Assembly (NCBI GenBank): GCA_031002005.1
Contig: CM061918.1
Span: forward strand, 42,437,047-42,501,046
DNA length: 64,000 bases
Direction: 5' to 3'
Origin: Vandiemenella viatica
Lineage: Eukaryota > Arthropoda > Insecta > Orthoptera > Morabidae
In this document: positions 47,029-57,959 of the stretch, piece by piece
Layout of the letters: each line of letters opens with the position of its first letter
Position numbering within the stretch: position 1 is the first letter of the stretch
The notes under the pieces: generated by a model
Seen by the model: the letters and a program-made list of their open reading frames with translations, nothing else
What the model was told of the DNA's origin: nothing
Databases searched by the model: none
Program-made: the position numbers and the translations under genes

Positions 47029-47420
47029 ACAGGGGCATAGCTACCATAGGGCTAGGTGGTGCAGTGCACCGGGGCCCCCGCACTCAGGGGGCCCCTGAGC
47101 ACAGCTGAGGGGCACCTACCAGCAACTTGGCAGAGCTTGGCTACAGGGCTCAAGCCTCCCCCCCAAAAGTATCTAGGTCCACCTCCGACATTGTAATTTT
47201 GGAGACCTTTTTTAGCTCTACGGATTCGAGGCCTGAGGGTACTATAAATACTACCTTTTGCCTGACTCGATCCCCCCCCCAAAGCTAAAATCCATTGAAG
47301 GCAAGCCCCCCCCCCAACCAAAATCCATTCAAGCCATGCCTCCCCCCCCCCAAAACCAAAGTCCCCTCAAGCCCCTCCCAAAGCAAAATCCTGGATCTGA
47401 CCTAGGGGCATACATACATC
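47029..47420. mobile_element. MITE-like composite with poly-C runs
   Basis: The left part begins CAGGGGCATAGCTACC and follows the MITE at 49831-50135 through ggggctaggtggtgcagtgcaccgg. The right part, with repeated aatccattnaaggcaagccccc units ending caaaatcctggatctg, is the inverse of the G-rich block at 40285-40400. Boundaries unresolved. Confidence 0.5.
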
Positions 47421-48261
47421 TGTTTCTAGCTCCAACTTTTGAATTTTGCACAGCTCCAAAAGTTCCCATTATATTTCACTGACATTTGGTTAACATACAA
47501 CTTTGAAATGGAAAAATGTTTCTGAAAGAAGGGAGTCACACTGACAGCAGGAGGTCTTCCGATAAAAATGATTTACATGGATTCCTAGAAAATGAAATTT
47601 CTCCTATACCAGTTATAAGCCATTCACATATATCTTGGATGAGTTACACAAGACCGTGAACTCAGGTGATGCCTTGATGACAGAGGCAGTTATGCAGCCG
47701 TGAGTATAGTAGAAATCTTTGTTGAGTAAGATAGTAGGCTCTGATAACTTGCCAGAAAGATATAGATATTCTTAACCCCACATTCAGAATTGTTATGCAG
47801 GAAGCCACACATAGTCCTCAAATTGTTAGTAATCCAGTCCCAGTCGTGTAAAACCAAACATCTGAAAACCTGATGGAAGATGCTCTCCCAGTAAGCCTCA
47901 TCAATCAGCTGTCCTCGTCCCTTGAAACAAAATTTGAAACATAATCATTGGAACTAAAAACAACAGTTGGAGAAGGCAAATAAATGTTTACAGACACATC
48001 ATGTAGATGAGCAATTTCAAGGAGTTTGAAATAAAACTGAAGGAGGCAAAGGGTCTTGCAACAAAAAGATGTAATGAGCATATTGCTTTAAAGTCTAATC
48101 ACAATTGCAAAAAGATGCAAGAACAGTTATCTGGGTGTGTAAGGAGGTTGAAGACCATTGAATACAACAAAGACTGGTCTACACAAAAGGTAGCCATTGT
48201 TGAACAAGTACAGAGTCAACAAAAGAAACTTGCAGAAAGAATTGGAATGAATGTAGTTATA
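47421..48261. other. No feature recognised
   Basis: The short ORF from 48007 (EFEIKLKEAKGLATKRCNEH) runs into the SINE at 48262, so it is probably chance or an old repeat. Confidence 0.3.
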
Positions 48262-48465
48262 ACAAAGCAAGCATGGTGGGTAAGCAGTAACACTCTGGCC
48301 TCACATTCGGGAAGATGCCCATGGGTTTCCATGATTTCCCCAAATCACTCCAGTTAAATGCCGGGATGCTGCCTTCAAAAGAGCAATGGGCAAATTCCTT
48401 CCTGTTCCTTTACCACCTGTAATGACCTCAACATCAATGAACAATAATAATAATAATAATAAAAC
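48262..48465 (+). repeat. tRNA-derived SINE copy with (AAT)n tail
   Basis: ATGGTGGGTAAGCAGTAACA and the following ctctggcctcacattcggg match the other copies, but the B-box region has lost ggttcgaat. It ends in seven aat repeats (about 48443-48463). Confidence 0.7.
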
Positions 48466-49830
48466 CAACACTGAGATCAGGAAATGAAAACATGACTGAG
48501 ACATTAAACCTACAATTTATAAGTAGGGTAATGAAGTGTTAGTGAAAAGACATGCAAAAATTCTTAGTTTTAGACAGATAGAAATCAAGAAGGCTCTTCT
48601 ATATCTAGATCCATACTCTGTAATTCACAAATATTGTGGTTGGCAGAGGGTGCTTTGCACCAAAACTAACTCTGGGAATTCCAATCTCAAATAGCCAGAG
48701 GAAAGAAGGAATACTTATACGCATCAGTACAGCATCTTATTTCTCTAACCTTATCTCTCCCTTCATTACGAACGAAATAGGTTGAGGTACGAACCATTTC
48801 ATTGCACTGATAAATGAAAGAAGAATTTTGTATATTCGTCAACAAATTCAGACAACACTGACATCGTCTGTCTGCCAAACAATTCTAGCCCAATTTATGC
48901 GTCAATTCTGTGAGGCTTTCATAAGGGCTATAGCAAGCAGTCACAAATCGAGCAGCTTTCCTATGTACTTTTTCTAATGCATCCATCAATTCTTTACGAT
49001 AACGATCGCATACTCCACAACAGCAATCCAAATGTGGACACTTGAGAGTTTTATAAGCTATTTCTTTAGTATGAGCGTTGCAATTCTTCAAAATACAAAC
49101 TATGAATCTTAACTTGGAACTAATTTTACCCTCAATAGAAGTTATGTGCTGCTTCCATTTCATGTTGTTTTGTGCTATTACCCCCAAGTACTTCACAGAA
49201 TCAACCGTATCAACAACTGACCTGTTCACTGTGTACTCATGAGTAAAAGGATTCTTTTTGTTAGTTATGTTCATTGCTTTGTACTTTTGCAGTTTATTGT
49301 AAGTTGCCATTTATGGCACCATTCCAAAATAACATCCAGATTGTGCTGAATTTCTATGCAATCGTCAGAGGACCTTACTTCACTAAAGATAACAGCATCA
49401 TCAGCAAACAATGCGATGTGCTATTAATGTTGTCACCGAGATCGTTTATAAAAATTAAGAAAAGTGGTTTTATTACACTGCCTTGAGTTATGCCCAAAGC
49501 AACATCATGATTAGAAGAAGCTTCCCCGTCAATGACGACATACTGTGACCGTCCAGTTAGAAAATCTCGCAACCATTCATAAATCTGATCCAATATATCA
49601 TACACTTGAATTTTCACTGAAAGTTGGTTTTGTGGCATGGACTCAAAAGCTTTCTGAAAATCCAAGAAAATTGCTTCTACTTGTTAACCTGCATCAATAA
49701 CTTTCAATACGTATTGAGAAAAGGGGCCCAACTATGTTTCACACCATCCGTTCTTCCGAAATCAGTGTTGGTTCATTATAAGTAATTCATTTTCATCTAG
49801 AAACTTAATAATGTTAGAACATATAACAGG

Positions 49831-50135
49831 CTAGGGGCGTAGTTACTATGGGGCTAGGTGGTGCAGTGCACCGGCACCCCTACGCTCAGAGGGCCCCCAA
49901 GCATACCTCTGGGGGCCCCCAAGTGCAGTTCATAAGGCCCATGAGACACAGAAATCCCCTCACTAAGGGCCATCACTGATCAGGGGGGCCCCTAAGCAAA
50001 ACTCAAGGGCCCCCATCCTCAACTCAGGGGGCCCCTACCAGCAACACAAAGAGAAAAAAAAGTTCTCCCATCTGGCCTGAGGGCCCAAAATAAATTTTTT
50101 ACACCAGGGCCCTTGTTGACCTAGCTACGCCACTG
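49831..50135. mobile_element. hAT MITE, 305 bp, nested in the LINE
   Basis: The left end ctaggggcgtag (CAG changed to CTA) pairs with the right end ctacgccactg. The flanks ATAACAGG and ATAGCAGG are a 7/8 duplication. Internal sequence matches 47029 onward. Confidence 0.8.
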
Positions 50136-50454
50136 ATAGCAGGCTCTAGAATTCTACTTCAAACAGATGTTATTGATGTGGGTCAATAATTGCTAGGATC
50201 CCTCCAATCCCCTTTCTTGAAAACAGGAATTACCTGGACAGTTTTCTAGTGGGAAGGTAGTTTTTTTGCTTCTAAAAATTTACAGAATATATCAGTAAAA
50301 AATGGTTCTATTTCCTCCACGTTCTCTGAAAATACTTGTACTGATATACCATTCAGACCAGGCGTTTTTCCCCACTTCAAGAGCTTTAATTGCCTCGCAA
50401 TACATACACTATCAATTTCCAAAGTTGAAGGCAGCGACGGAAGAAGAACATATA

Positions 50455-50660
50455 TCACGAATTCAATATTTCGATCTTAAACCTTCTTCTTACATGAAGA
50501 AAGTTTAAGACCAAAATATTGTGTATTTATGCATAAAGAAGGCTTAAGACCAAAATATTGTGTATTTTTGTGTTCATGGTATATGTTCTTCTCCCGTCGC
50601 TCACTGCCTTCAACTTTGGTGAGTGATGAGTCATTTTCCCTTTCCTTGTAATTTATATTA
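50455..50660 (+). repeat. Dispersed SINE-like element with hairpin and GTGAGTGATG core
   Basis: Contains a near-palindromic repeat (gatcttaaaccttcttct / agaaagtttaagacca, then gaaggcttaagacca again), followed by CTTCAACTTTGGTGAGTGAT and tttccctttccttg. Related tails lie near 770-835, 13240-13290, 19690-19760 and 23216-23300 (plus), and at 19210-19340 and 30030-30170 (minus). Confidence 0.6.
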
Positions 50661-51020
50661 CCTAAAGCCATTTCCTTTTTCCTTTGTTTAATTATACACT
50701 ATCAATTTGTATCTAATCCATTTCTAATTTCATATGGTCAGGGAAAATTGGAATGTTTTCCATATTTTCATCTGTGAAAAAAAATTAAATTCAGTGTTAA
50801 ATACGGTACCCCTATAACGGCTTTCGTCTACTTTATTACCATCTCGTATTAGTATTGTTGTTACCACTGTAACTAACTTTTTTAATGTAGGACAAAAATT
50901 TCTTTGGGTTTTTGGTGAGGCTCTTGGAAAGTGAATTGCAACGGAAGTCATTTAAGGCCTCACGCTTTGCATTTTTAACATGTTCTCTTACTTCATCTAA
51001 CATTTCTAAATCACTAATAA

Positions 51021-51994
51021 CCCTTCTTTAATGTGCATGCATCCTCCTTTGCTTTTTAAGCAACTTTTTAACTTCACATCATAACACAAAGAAACAATGG
51101 AAATGCTTACACATTGGCCCACACAATTGTTAAATCAATAAAAGGGGCTTTTTTATATAATGTGATTTAAACAAACACATAGGCAAATTGTTTCAGTAAA
51201 AATTATTTTAATTGGTACATTTCATGTTAGATATAATGCTGTACAATCACCCCTGTATGACAAAGTGGGATATTTTACAGACTGTGCCGAGGTGCTGAAG
51301 ATTTCAAGAGGAACCAGCTGATAGTGGAGCACAATGCAGCTAGTATGTTGTGATGTGCATCGATCTTCAGAGGCATACATTGTCTGGGTGTGGTGTGTTT
51401 GGCAGATGCGATATACATAACACTGGGTCCAGCAAACATTTACTTGTGGCAAGGTGTCTTTCCATAATCTGTACTATCCAAATTCTCTTGGTTGAATTCT
51501 TCCTGTTTTCACAGGTTAGGTTGTACCACTGCAGTGGCCAAAGGTCTTGTTTTCTTGTTCTTTTTCTTTTTTAATTTCACCATCTCCCATTCTTCATTTA
51601 GGTATAATCATTTATACTGAAGGTCAGTGCATTTTTTCTATCATTTTAAATTCAATGTTATGTGTCGTGTTTCATTAGAAAAGAGTAACTTTGGTTTAAA
51701 TTTTGGGCTAAGAATCTCCCCTCCGTCCCCTGGAATTTAGAATGTCACGTAGTTGCCATGTGATATTCCAAGGTATTTGGAAACATTGCAAGCCATGTTA
51801 CTATATTAAATTTTTCTGATATTTACATACAGGACACAGTAGTAATATGTATTATGTAAAGGAAAATTTTGTGTTTACAATTATATTTGGCTGTCCTGTA
51901 ACTACTAGATTTGATGGAACAATTTGTTAGTTTAATATATTGTTGACGATATGGTAAGATCTAATTTTTGCTATGTTTAGTTAACTGAGTAAAT
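51021..51994. other. No feature recognised
   Basis: AT-rich; two overlapping chance ORFs only. Confidence 0.3.
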
Positions 51995-52170
51995 ATGCTA
52001 ATGTTTCACACATTGCAGTTTTTAAGTGTTTAATATTGTGTGTGTTTTACACATTACAGTTTTTCCATGTTTAATGTCACTCATTGTGGTTAATGTTTAA
52101 TGTTGCACATTTCAGACAGTGCAGTTTTTACATGTTTAATGTCACAAATCTTTCATACATGGTAGTTTAA
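51995..52170 (+). repeat. Degenerate short tandem repeat
   Basis: The phrase cacattgcagtttttacatgtttaatgt recurs about four times in altered form. Confidence 0.6.
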
Positions 52171-52322
52171 AATTGAAATGTTTTACATGTGTTACATATA
52201 GTGGTTAGGTTAAATTTATCATTTACAAAGTAAAGTATCTGAGTATTTTTTGATGATAAATACTTTGTTGGGAATTTAGTGTTCAAATTTGTGGCTCCAA
52301 CCCCAACTAAGAAAGGAAACTT

Positions 52323-52396
52323 GAATGGAGAGTTGATGTGTTTTGGGGCAAGAGGATAGAATGGAGAGTTGATGTGTTTTGGGGCAAGAGGATAGT
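52323..52396 (+). repeat. 36-bp tandem duplication
   Basis: aatggagagttgatgtgttt plus ggggcaagaggatag occurs twice, back to back. It lies just before the polypurine tract of the following LTR. Confidence 0.9.
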
Positions 52397-52871
52397 GTTA
52401 TTTGATTTTACCAATTGCTATTTGGAATTTGCAGTTTAATTACTAAAACTGGAAGGGGGTTGTAACAGGTTAACGGTATTTCCCCATTACAATGTTGTGA
52501 GATCATTTAAGAAGGATTCAGAAAAGTTTTGCAGGCAGTATCATGTTTTAAACATAGTGGCTACATTTCAGAGGCAGAAGTTAATTTCATTTGGGGAAGC
52601 ATGGCAGTAAAGTTTCTAACAATGGTGGTTGACATGTTTGCTTTGTGGCATCAGCATTCACCTAACCCTTGGCCTCAGAGGTAAAGCCATTTTTGGAAGC
52701 ATGGCTTGTAGAGTTTGAAATACAGGGCTAATCAAAATGATTTCACAATTTTTCTTTTAGCTCTCCTATTATAGGTACGATGATGGGGTTTGCTCTTAAG
52801 ACAAGTGGATCTCCAAGTTTCGATTGCACTAAATGCAAGCTTCCAACGGTGGCTGCTAGAGTGCTAGAGAG

Positions 52872-53714
52872 CAGTGCTAGAAATTCGTTTATAAATCCAG
52901 GAGTAATTAATACTCATAACTTTCAGACTCAGGCGTAAAATGAAAATGTTCAGGTGTAATTATACTATAATTACGAAAATACAGATTTTATAGCTTACAA
53001 CCTACTCCAACACAATTTAAAATTGTAAATAGGTCTAGGAAAAAATAATATGGTATGTCAATATATTATATACCAAAATTGTGAAATAGGTTAATACAAT
53101 TATTGAATTTTACACACTGATCTTCATCTTCAGAGGTGATTTGTTTGAATCCTAAATATTTTCGAATTTTTACCGATTCATGGTCATAGGATTATTTCTT
53201 TTTAAATGCAAATAAATCAAAATTTAAGTTAAAAATTGAAAAATATTTTCCTTGATGTACAAATTCTAAGAATAATTTTATTTCACAGTTTTTTGTCACA
53301 ATTTATCAGCAAGATCCCTGAAACAAAAACATTCAGTTTATTTAATATACCGTAGCTACTTGTCTTTAAAACTGGTATAAATTCAGTAATTTTACGACAC
53401 GTCCTCACTTTCTTCGTTAAACGAATAACGCATGCACTAGAATTTTTTTCTTTTTTTACATCGCGGTACTTCCCCTACACTGTTGCCACATCATCTGAAC
53501 TTCAGAAATGTATTATATACAAAAAATACGAAAGGAATTATAATTGAAATTAATTATTAGAATCAAACCCTGAACACGCAAAACTGAATGTAATTTTTTT
53601 AATTTAAGTTTTGATGCCTAGGCGTATTTTCTACGCTTTTGACGGAGATTTCAGGCATAAAATGAAAAAATTCAGGTGTAATTATGCCTAACGCCCGGTC
53701 AATTTCGAGCACTG
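52872..53714. mobile_element. Non-autonomous hAT element nested in the mariner, 843 bp
   Basis: Ends CAGTGCTAGAAATT and, inverted, AATTTCGAGCACTG, with the exact 8-bp duplication CTAGAGAG (52864-52871 and 53715-53722). Near both ends a phrase tnaggcntaaaatgaaaatnttcaggtgtaattat is repeated in the same orientation. No coding sequence. Confidence 0.92.
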
Positions 53715-53726
53715 CTAGAGAGCAAG

Positions 53727-54740
53727 ATGGCTGAAAGTGAGAAAGCGTACGTTTTTCTCAAATTTCATTCGACTCAGTCTGTGTTAACTGGTCAGCAACA
53801 CTTTGGAACAAAGTTCGGTAAGGATCCCCGGCATGCTAACACCATTTGGCATTGGTATGCCTTTGTAAAAGTAAAACAACGGTTCTCCCTCCTTTGTCTG
53901 AAGAAACCGTTGAACATGTGGGCGCCGGTTCGTAGCCCACAGAAGTCTACTCCTCGAGCGAGCAGAGAATTGGGTATTCCACAGAAGACCATTTCGAGAA
54001 TCCTATGGAAGCGACTGTGTATGGAGCTTTACAGGTTACAGTTGCTACAAGCACTGTTGCACAATGATGAAGTGCATAGTTTTCAATTCTATGCCCAATG
54101 TCTAGAACAAGACAAAACATGCGCAGAAAACTTGTGTTTAGTGATGAGGCCACTTTTCATGTGAGTGGAAAAGTGAACAGGCACAATGTGCACATTTGGG
54201 AGGACTGAAAACCCCCCATGCTTATGTGCAGCATGTTCATGACTCTCCAAAGTGAGCATGTTTTACACGATCTCATGAAAGAAACTTTATGTGCCTTTTT
54301 TCTTTAATGAGGTGACGATCACAGGGAAAATCTATCTGCAAATGTTGCAGAATTGGCTCTTGCCACTTCTGGAAGCTGACAGTGAAGATTTTCTAGCAGG
54401 ACAGTGCTCCACCCCATTTTTCTCTAGTTGCCCGTAATTTCCTAATCACCAGGATTCCAAACAGATGGATTGGTCGTCGTGCTGGGGATGCTGATCGTCA
54501 GCTGATGTCATGGCCTCCTCATTCCCCTGACCTAACCCCTGCGACTTCTTTGTTTGGGGTTTCGTAAAAGACACACTGTTTGTGCCACCAGTACCAGTTG
54601 ATCCGCCAGACCTGCGGGTTCACATCACCAATGCAATTGCTCTCATTGACAGAGACATGCTGCATCGGGTATGGGAAGAACTCGATTATAGACTTGATGT
54701 GTTCAGTGTCACTAAAGGTGCACTTATTTATCACCTGTAG
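53727..54740 (+). pseudogene. Mariner transposase (broken)
   Basis: Starts ATG GCT GAA AGT (MAESEKAYVFLKFHSTQSVL), just after the nested hAT element, and is open for 145 codons with SPQKSTPRASRELGIPQKTI (helix-turn-helix). Later frames give LVFSDEATFHVSGKV (first catalytic aspartate), a degraded second block where FQQD.APPH is expected (near 54395), and WPPHSPDLTPCDF (third aspartate), then DMLHRVWEELDYRLDV and VTKGALIYHL at the end. Several frameshifts; dead. The order and spacing are those of a DD34D-type mariner transposase. Confidence 0.88.
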
Positions 54741-55479
54741 ACACTCTAAAAAAACTTTCACAGTTTGTTTATATATCTGTGTAATCTTGTATGTATATAT
54801 CAAATAATAAATCTGTAGTGATTTTCTGAAATCATTTTGACTAGCCCTGTACTGGTGATTGACTGGTTACATCAGCACCTACCCAGGCGATGGGCCTTGA
54901 GATGCAAAACCCAAATCAGAAGCATGGTGCACTTTGTTGGAAGTTGTGCATGGGCTTCCAGAAGGTGTTAGCTGCAAGAAGTTGAACAGTCCAATGTGAA
55001 ACATGAATGTGAACAGATGGTAGTTAAGTCAATGAGACAACATGGTTACATTTCATCATGCTGATGGAGAATTTTTCTTAGGGAAAGTAATGTGATTTTT
55101 GGTGAGGGTGAGTGAGAAGTGTGCCAACTTTTTCAATTTAAATCAAATTGCAATTAAAAATCCAAATTCCAATTCTGTACTCTTATAATGGTTAGCAAGT
55201 TGGAATGAGAATTTCTCTAAATAATTAAGTGCATATTTTTTAACTAAGAAAGTGTATTTCCGTTTTATTCATCAACCTAATGTTGATTGCTGACCATAAG
55301 TGAACAAACCCAAAAAAAGAGTGAGTACACAGAAACTGTAAGTCTAGTGAATAAACATCTGTGATAGTAGAAATTGGTAAAAGTTGGGAGTTGGAGTGAA
55401 AAATTGAATTGTGACTGCATGTTTATTGGTGATTGAATGCAACAGAAAATACAGAGTGCAGTTACGTATGATTAATACT

Positions 55480-55985
55480 TAGTATCCAATTTTAAATGTA
55501 AATATCTTGGCATTACATTTGATAACAAGCTTAACTGGACAGAACACATTGGACAGGTAGTAGGAAAAGGTTTAAAAATTCTGCACTTGTAGTTTTGTTC
55601 TGGAAATTACCACAGAACACAATCAGTAACAGTTATGATAAAACTGCTGGAAAGGGATGTGTTGGAAGACAGGAGGAGGGTGAATAGGGTCATGGGAGTG
55701 TACAAGACATATATTGGTAATGATGCATGTAGATATATTGTTGAAAGAATTAAAATTAATGCATGAAAGGGAAAAGATGACCATGGCCACAAGTTGGTAC
55801 TCTATTTCAGGCACTAGGGTGTAGGAAGATTCTCTTTTTTAGGTAAGGGGGTCAGGGGTTGGAATAAGTTTCCAAGAGAAAAGATGAATAATTTACCATA
55901 GGTTGAAATTTATACAGGGCAGATGTAGGTGGATGCAAGGAAGGGTGAAAATGGGTATACAGGGACATTGTCACCGGAGTGTGCA
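55480..55985 (+). pseudogene. LINE reverse-transcriptase tail and 3' end
   Basis: Reads KCKYLGITFDNKLNWTEHIG (RT thumb start), then after frameshifts ALLERDVLEDRR...RVMGVYKTYIGNDA and a tail ending ACATTGTCACCGGAGTGTGC. The untranslated end is the coding-sense parent of the fragments at 1540, 12840 and 15640. Confidence 0.65.
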
Positions 55986-56044
55986 CTCTATAGCAATTTT
56001 TTAAAAAATAATATAATTAACAAAGCGATTTAACTGCAACAAGA

Positions 56045-56585
56045 AGACAAGTTATAGTGCTACACAAACAGGATAACACCTATATGGCTGTAACACACTT
56101 GAAAGACATTCGGTTGGTCAGGTGATCATGTTATACACAGTAGAATAGCCACACAGCTGACATTCAGTGACTTTTTTTCAGACTTTGTTTCATAGACTGT
56201 ACTGATCTTGTTTTTATGAATTTATTCTTTTTTATGCTTCAGGCTATTTAGCTTATCAATATTGAGGTCATTACAGCCGAGAGAGAATGAGACACAAGGA
56301 ATGGGAAGGCTATGGTTTTTTTAAAAGAAACCATCTAGACATTTGTCTGTAATGATTTCAAGATGGCATGGAAAAATGGTTATTTTGAAACCACGCCTTA
56401 TCATTATAGCTTACCCCCAGACTCAGCAGATCTTCTTAACACAGATGCTGTTTGGCTGTATTCCTGTGTGGCAGCATTTGTGATCTTGTTACACACAGAC
56501 ACTGCTACACAGGAGTACGGATATATAGCTGTGATATGTGTGGAAAGACTTGAGTGACTCGAGTGACAATTCTACATAAGTTAAA
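56045..56585 (+). pseudogene. Decayed C2H2 zinc-finger array, copy 1
   Basis: Two coding patches flank a SINE-like segment (about 56230-56345). The first reads YGCNTLERHS and, in a shifted frame, SGDHVIHSRIATQLTFSD. The second (56440-56580) reads LYSC, then CGSICDLVTHRHCYTGVRIY and SCDMCGKT before a stop. C-x2-C, the H-x3-H pairs and the TG-R-Y linkers are recognisable but damaged. Homologous to 57015-57530. Confidence 0.72.
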
Positions 56586-57014
56586 TGACCATACGGCAGT
56601 GACGTGTCGTGAAAAAATTCACTATTTCAGGTGCTGTAGGCTGACACAGTAAGTCTCACAAGGCAGTGTGGGTTGTACCTGAATGAAAACGGTTTTTTTT
56701 TGGGTGACTGCATTGCAGTTTCTTCTGTAATTCTTGCTTCCTGTTAATAAGTAATTTATCATTAATAGAATTCCTCTTAGCATTACAATTTGGCAGTAAA
56801 TCATCCAACATAACTGCGATAGTTGAAATTGGTAAAAGTTTCTAATTTTGAAATAAACGTATCTGTATTTAAAATGAACAATTGAGTTGTAACCGCATGT
56901 TGATTGTTGACTGAACGCAACAGAAGAGACAAAGTGGAGTGATTAATATTTAGTATCCAATTCTGTATAATAAACAAAGTTATACTACTGCCACAAGAGG
57001 ACAAGTTATCTTGC

Positions 57015-57530
57015 TACACGCAAACATTTTCAAACCTATATGGCTATATCACGCACGAGAAGACATTCAGTTGGTCAGGTGATCATGTTATACACAGTTG
57101 AACAACCACACAGCTGACATTCAGTGACCTTTTTTTCAGTATTTATGGCTCATTGACTCTGCTTATCTTGTTTTTATTAATTTATTATTTTTTTGCTTCA
57201 GGCTCTATGGCTTATCGGTATTTAGGTCATTACAGCTGAGAGAGGATGAGGGGCAAATAATGTGGAAGCTATGGTCTTTTGAAGAAACCATCTAGTCATT
57301 TCTCTGTAATGATTTCAAGATGCCACGGAGAAATGGGTATTTCAAAGCCAGGCCTTATTGTCATTGCTCGGCAGATCATCTTAAACACAGATGCTGTACG
57401 GCCGTATTCCTGTGTGGCTGCGTCTGTGTTCCTGTTAAAACACAGATACTGCCACACAGGAGAACGGATATATAGCTGTGATATGTGTGGGAAGACATGC
57501 AGTGACTCCAGTGATGGTGTTACATAAGTA
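57015..57530 (+). pseudogene. Decayed C2H2 zinc-finger array, copy 2
   Basis: It has the same order as 56045-56585: THEKTFSWSGDHVIHS then a stop, TQLTFSD, a SINE-like piece, then RPYSCVAASVFLLKHRYCHT, GERIYSCDMCGKTCSDSSDG. The canonical HTGER-Y linker and one C-x2-C with a following finger start are intact. The pair therefore arose by a segmental duplication of about 0.5 kb after the array had started to decay, since both share the same SINE-like interruption. Confidence 0.75.
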
Positions 57531-57794
57531 ACATGTGCGGCGAAAATATTCAGTGTGTCAGTTCCTCTAGGATGACAGAAATATTCTCTACGCAGTGTGT
57601 GAAAAGAAGCCATGACTTTGCATGACAACATTGCAGTTTGTGCAACAATTCTTGTTTCCTGTCAGTGATTTATAGTCATGAATAGGATTCCTCTGTACAT
57701 TACAATCAATCAATAAGTCTATGAAAAAATATACTATGCTTCTCTGTTTTGGTTTTTATTTTGGTAATCTATATTCATGTGAAAAATCTCTACA

Positions 57795-57870
57795 AAAATC
57801 TCTACAAAAATTAGGATCTGAGCTCCTTAAATCTCTACAAAAATTATGATCTGAGCTCCTTAAATCTCTT
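57795..57870 (+). repeat. Two-copy tandem duplication
   Basis: The stretch aaatctctacaaaaattang followed by atctgagctccttaaat occurs twice in a row. Confidence 0.85.
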
Positions 57871-57959
57871 GCAAAACTTGAATATAGGGGCTCTTTTGTG
57901 TGTGTGTGTGTAGGGGTGGTGTATCGTTTTTTTTTGGGGTTCGAATTTTTGATGGACTA

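Larger units (their letters stand above)
48885..51020 (-). pseudogene. Non-LTR retrotransposon pol, minus strand, interrupted
   Basis: On the minus strand, pieces in order are: near 50950-50740 a region with KFLSY..., VFNTEFNFFS and ENMEN; 50458-50246 with KTPGLNGISVQVF; 49665-49375 with the RT motif A MDFQKAFESM, RSQYVVIDGEASS, a GITQGS motif B and LIFINDLGDNI; the YADD box itself is decayed; 49310-48885 with VKYLGV (thumb), NMKWKQHI, KEIAYKTLKCPHLDCCCGV and ALEKVHRKAARFV. It is a near-complete RT in at least four frames. Two later insertions interrupt it: a hAT MITE (49831-50135) and a SINE-like element (50455-50660). Confidence 0.85.
52723..54849 (+). mobile_element. Mariner-type transposon inserted in LTR copy B
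   Basis: CAGGGCTAATCAAAATGATT and its inverted partner AATCATTTTGACTAGCCCTG form the ends, each next to TA (52721-52722 and 54850-54851). The 2127 bp include an 843-bp hAT insertion plus its 8-bp duplication; without them it is 1276 bp, the normal mariner size. Confidence 0.93.
52461..55330 (+). repeat. LTR of a retrotransposon (copy B) with nested insertions
   Basis: TGTAACAGGTTAACGGTATT follows the polypurine tract CTGGAAGGGGG, so this is a 3' LTR of an element whose body lay to the left. It is homologous to 38695-39430 in the same orientation, on both sides of a mariner inserted at 52723-54849. The right boundary is uncertain. Confidence 0.65.
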
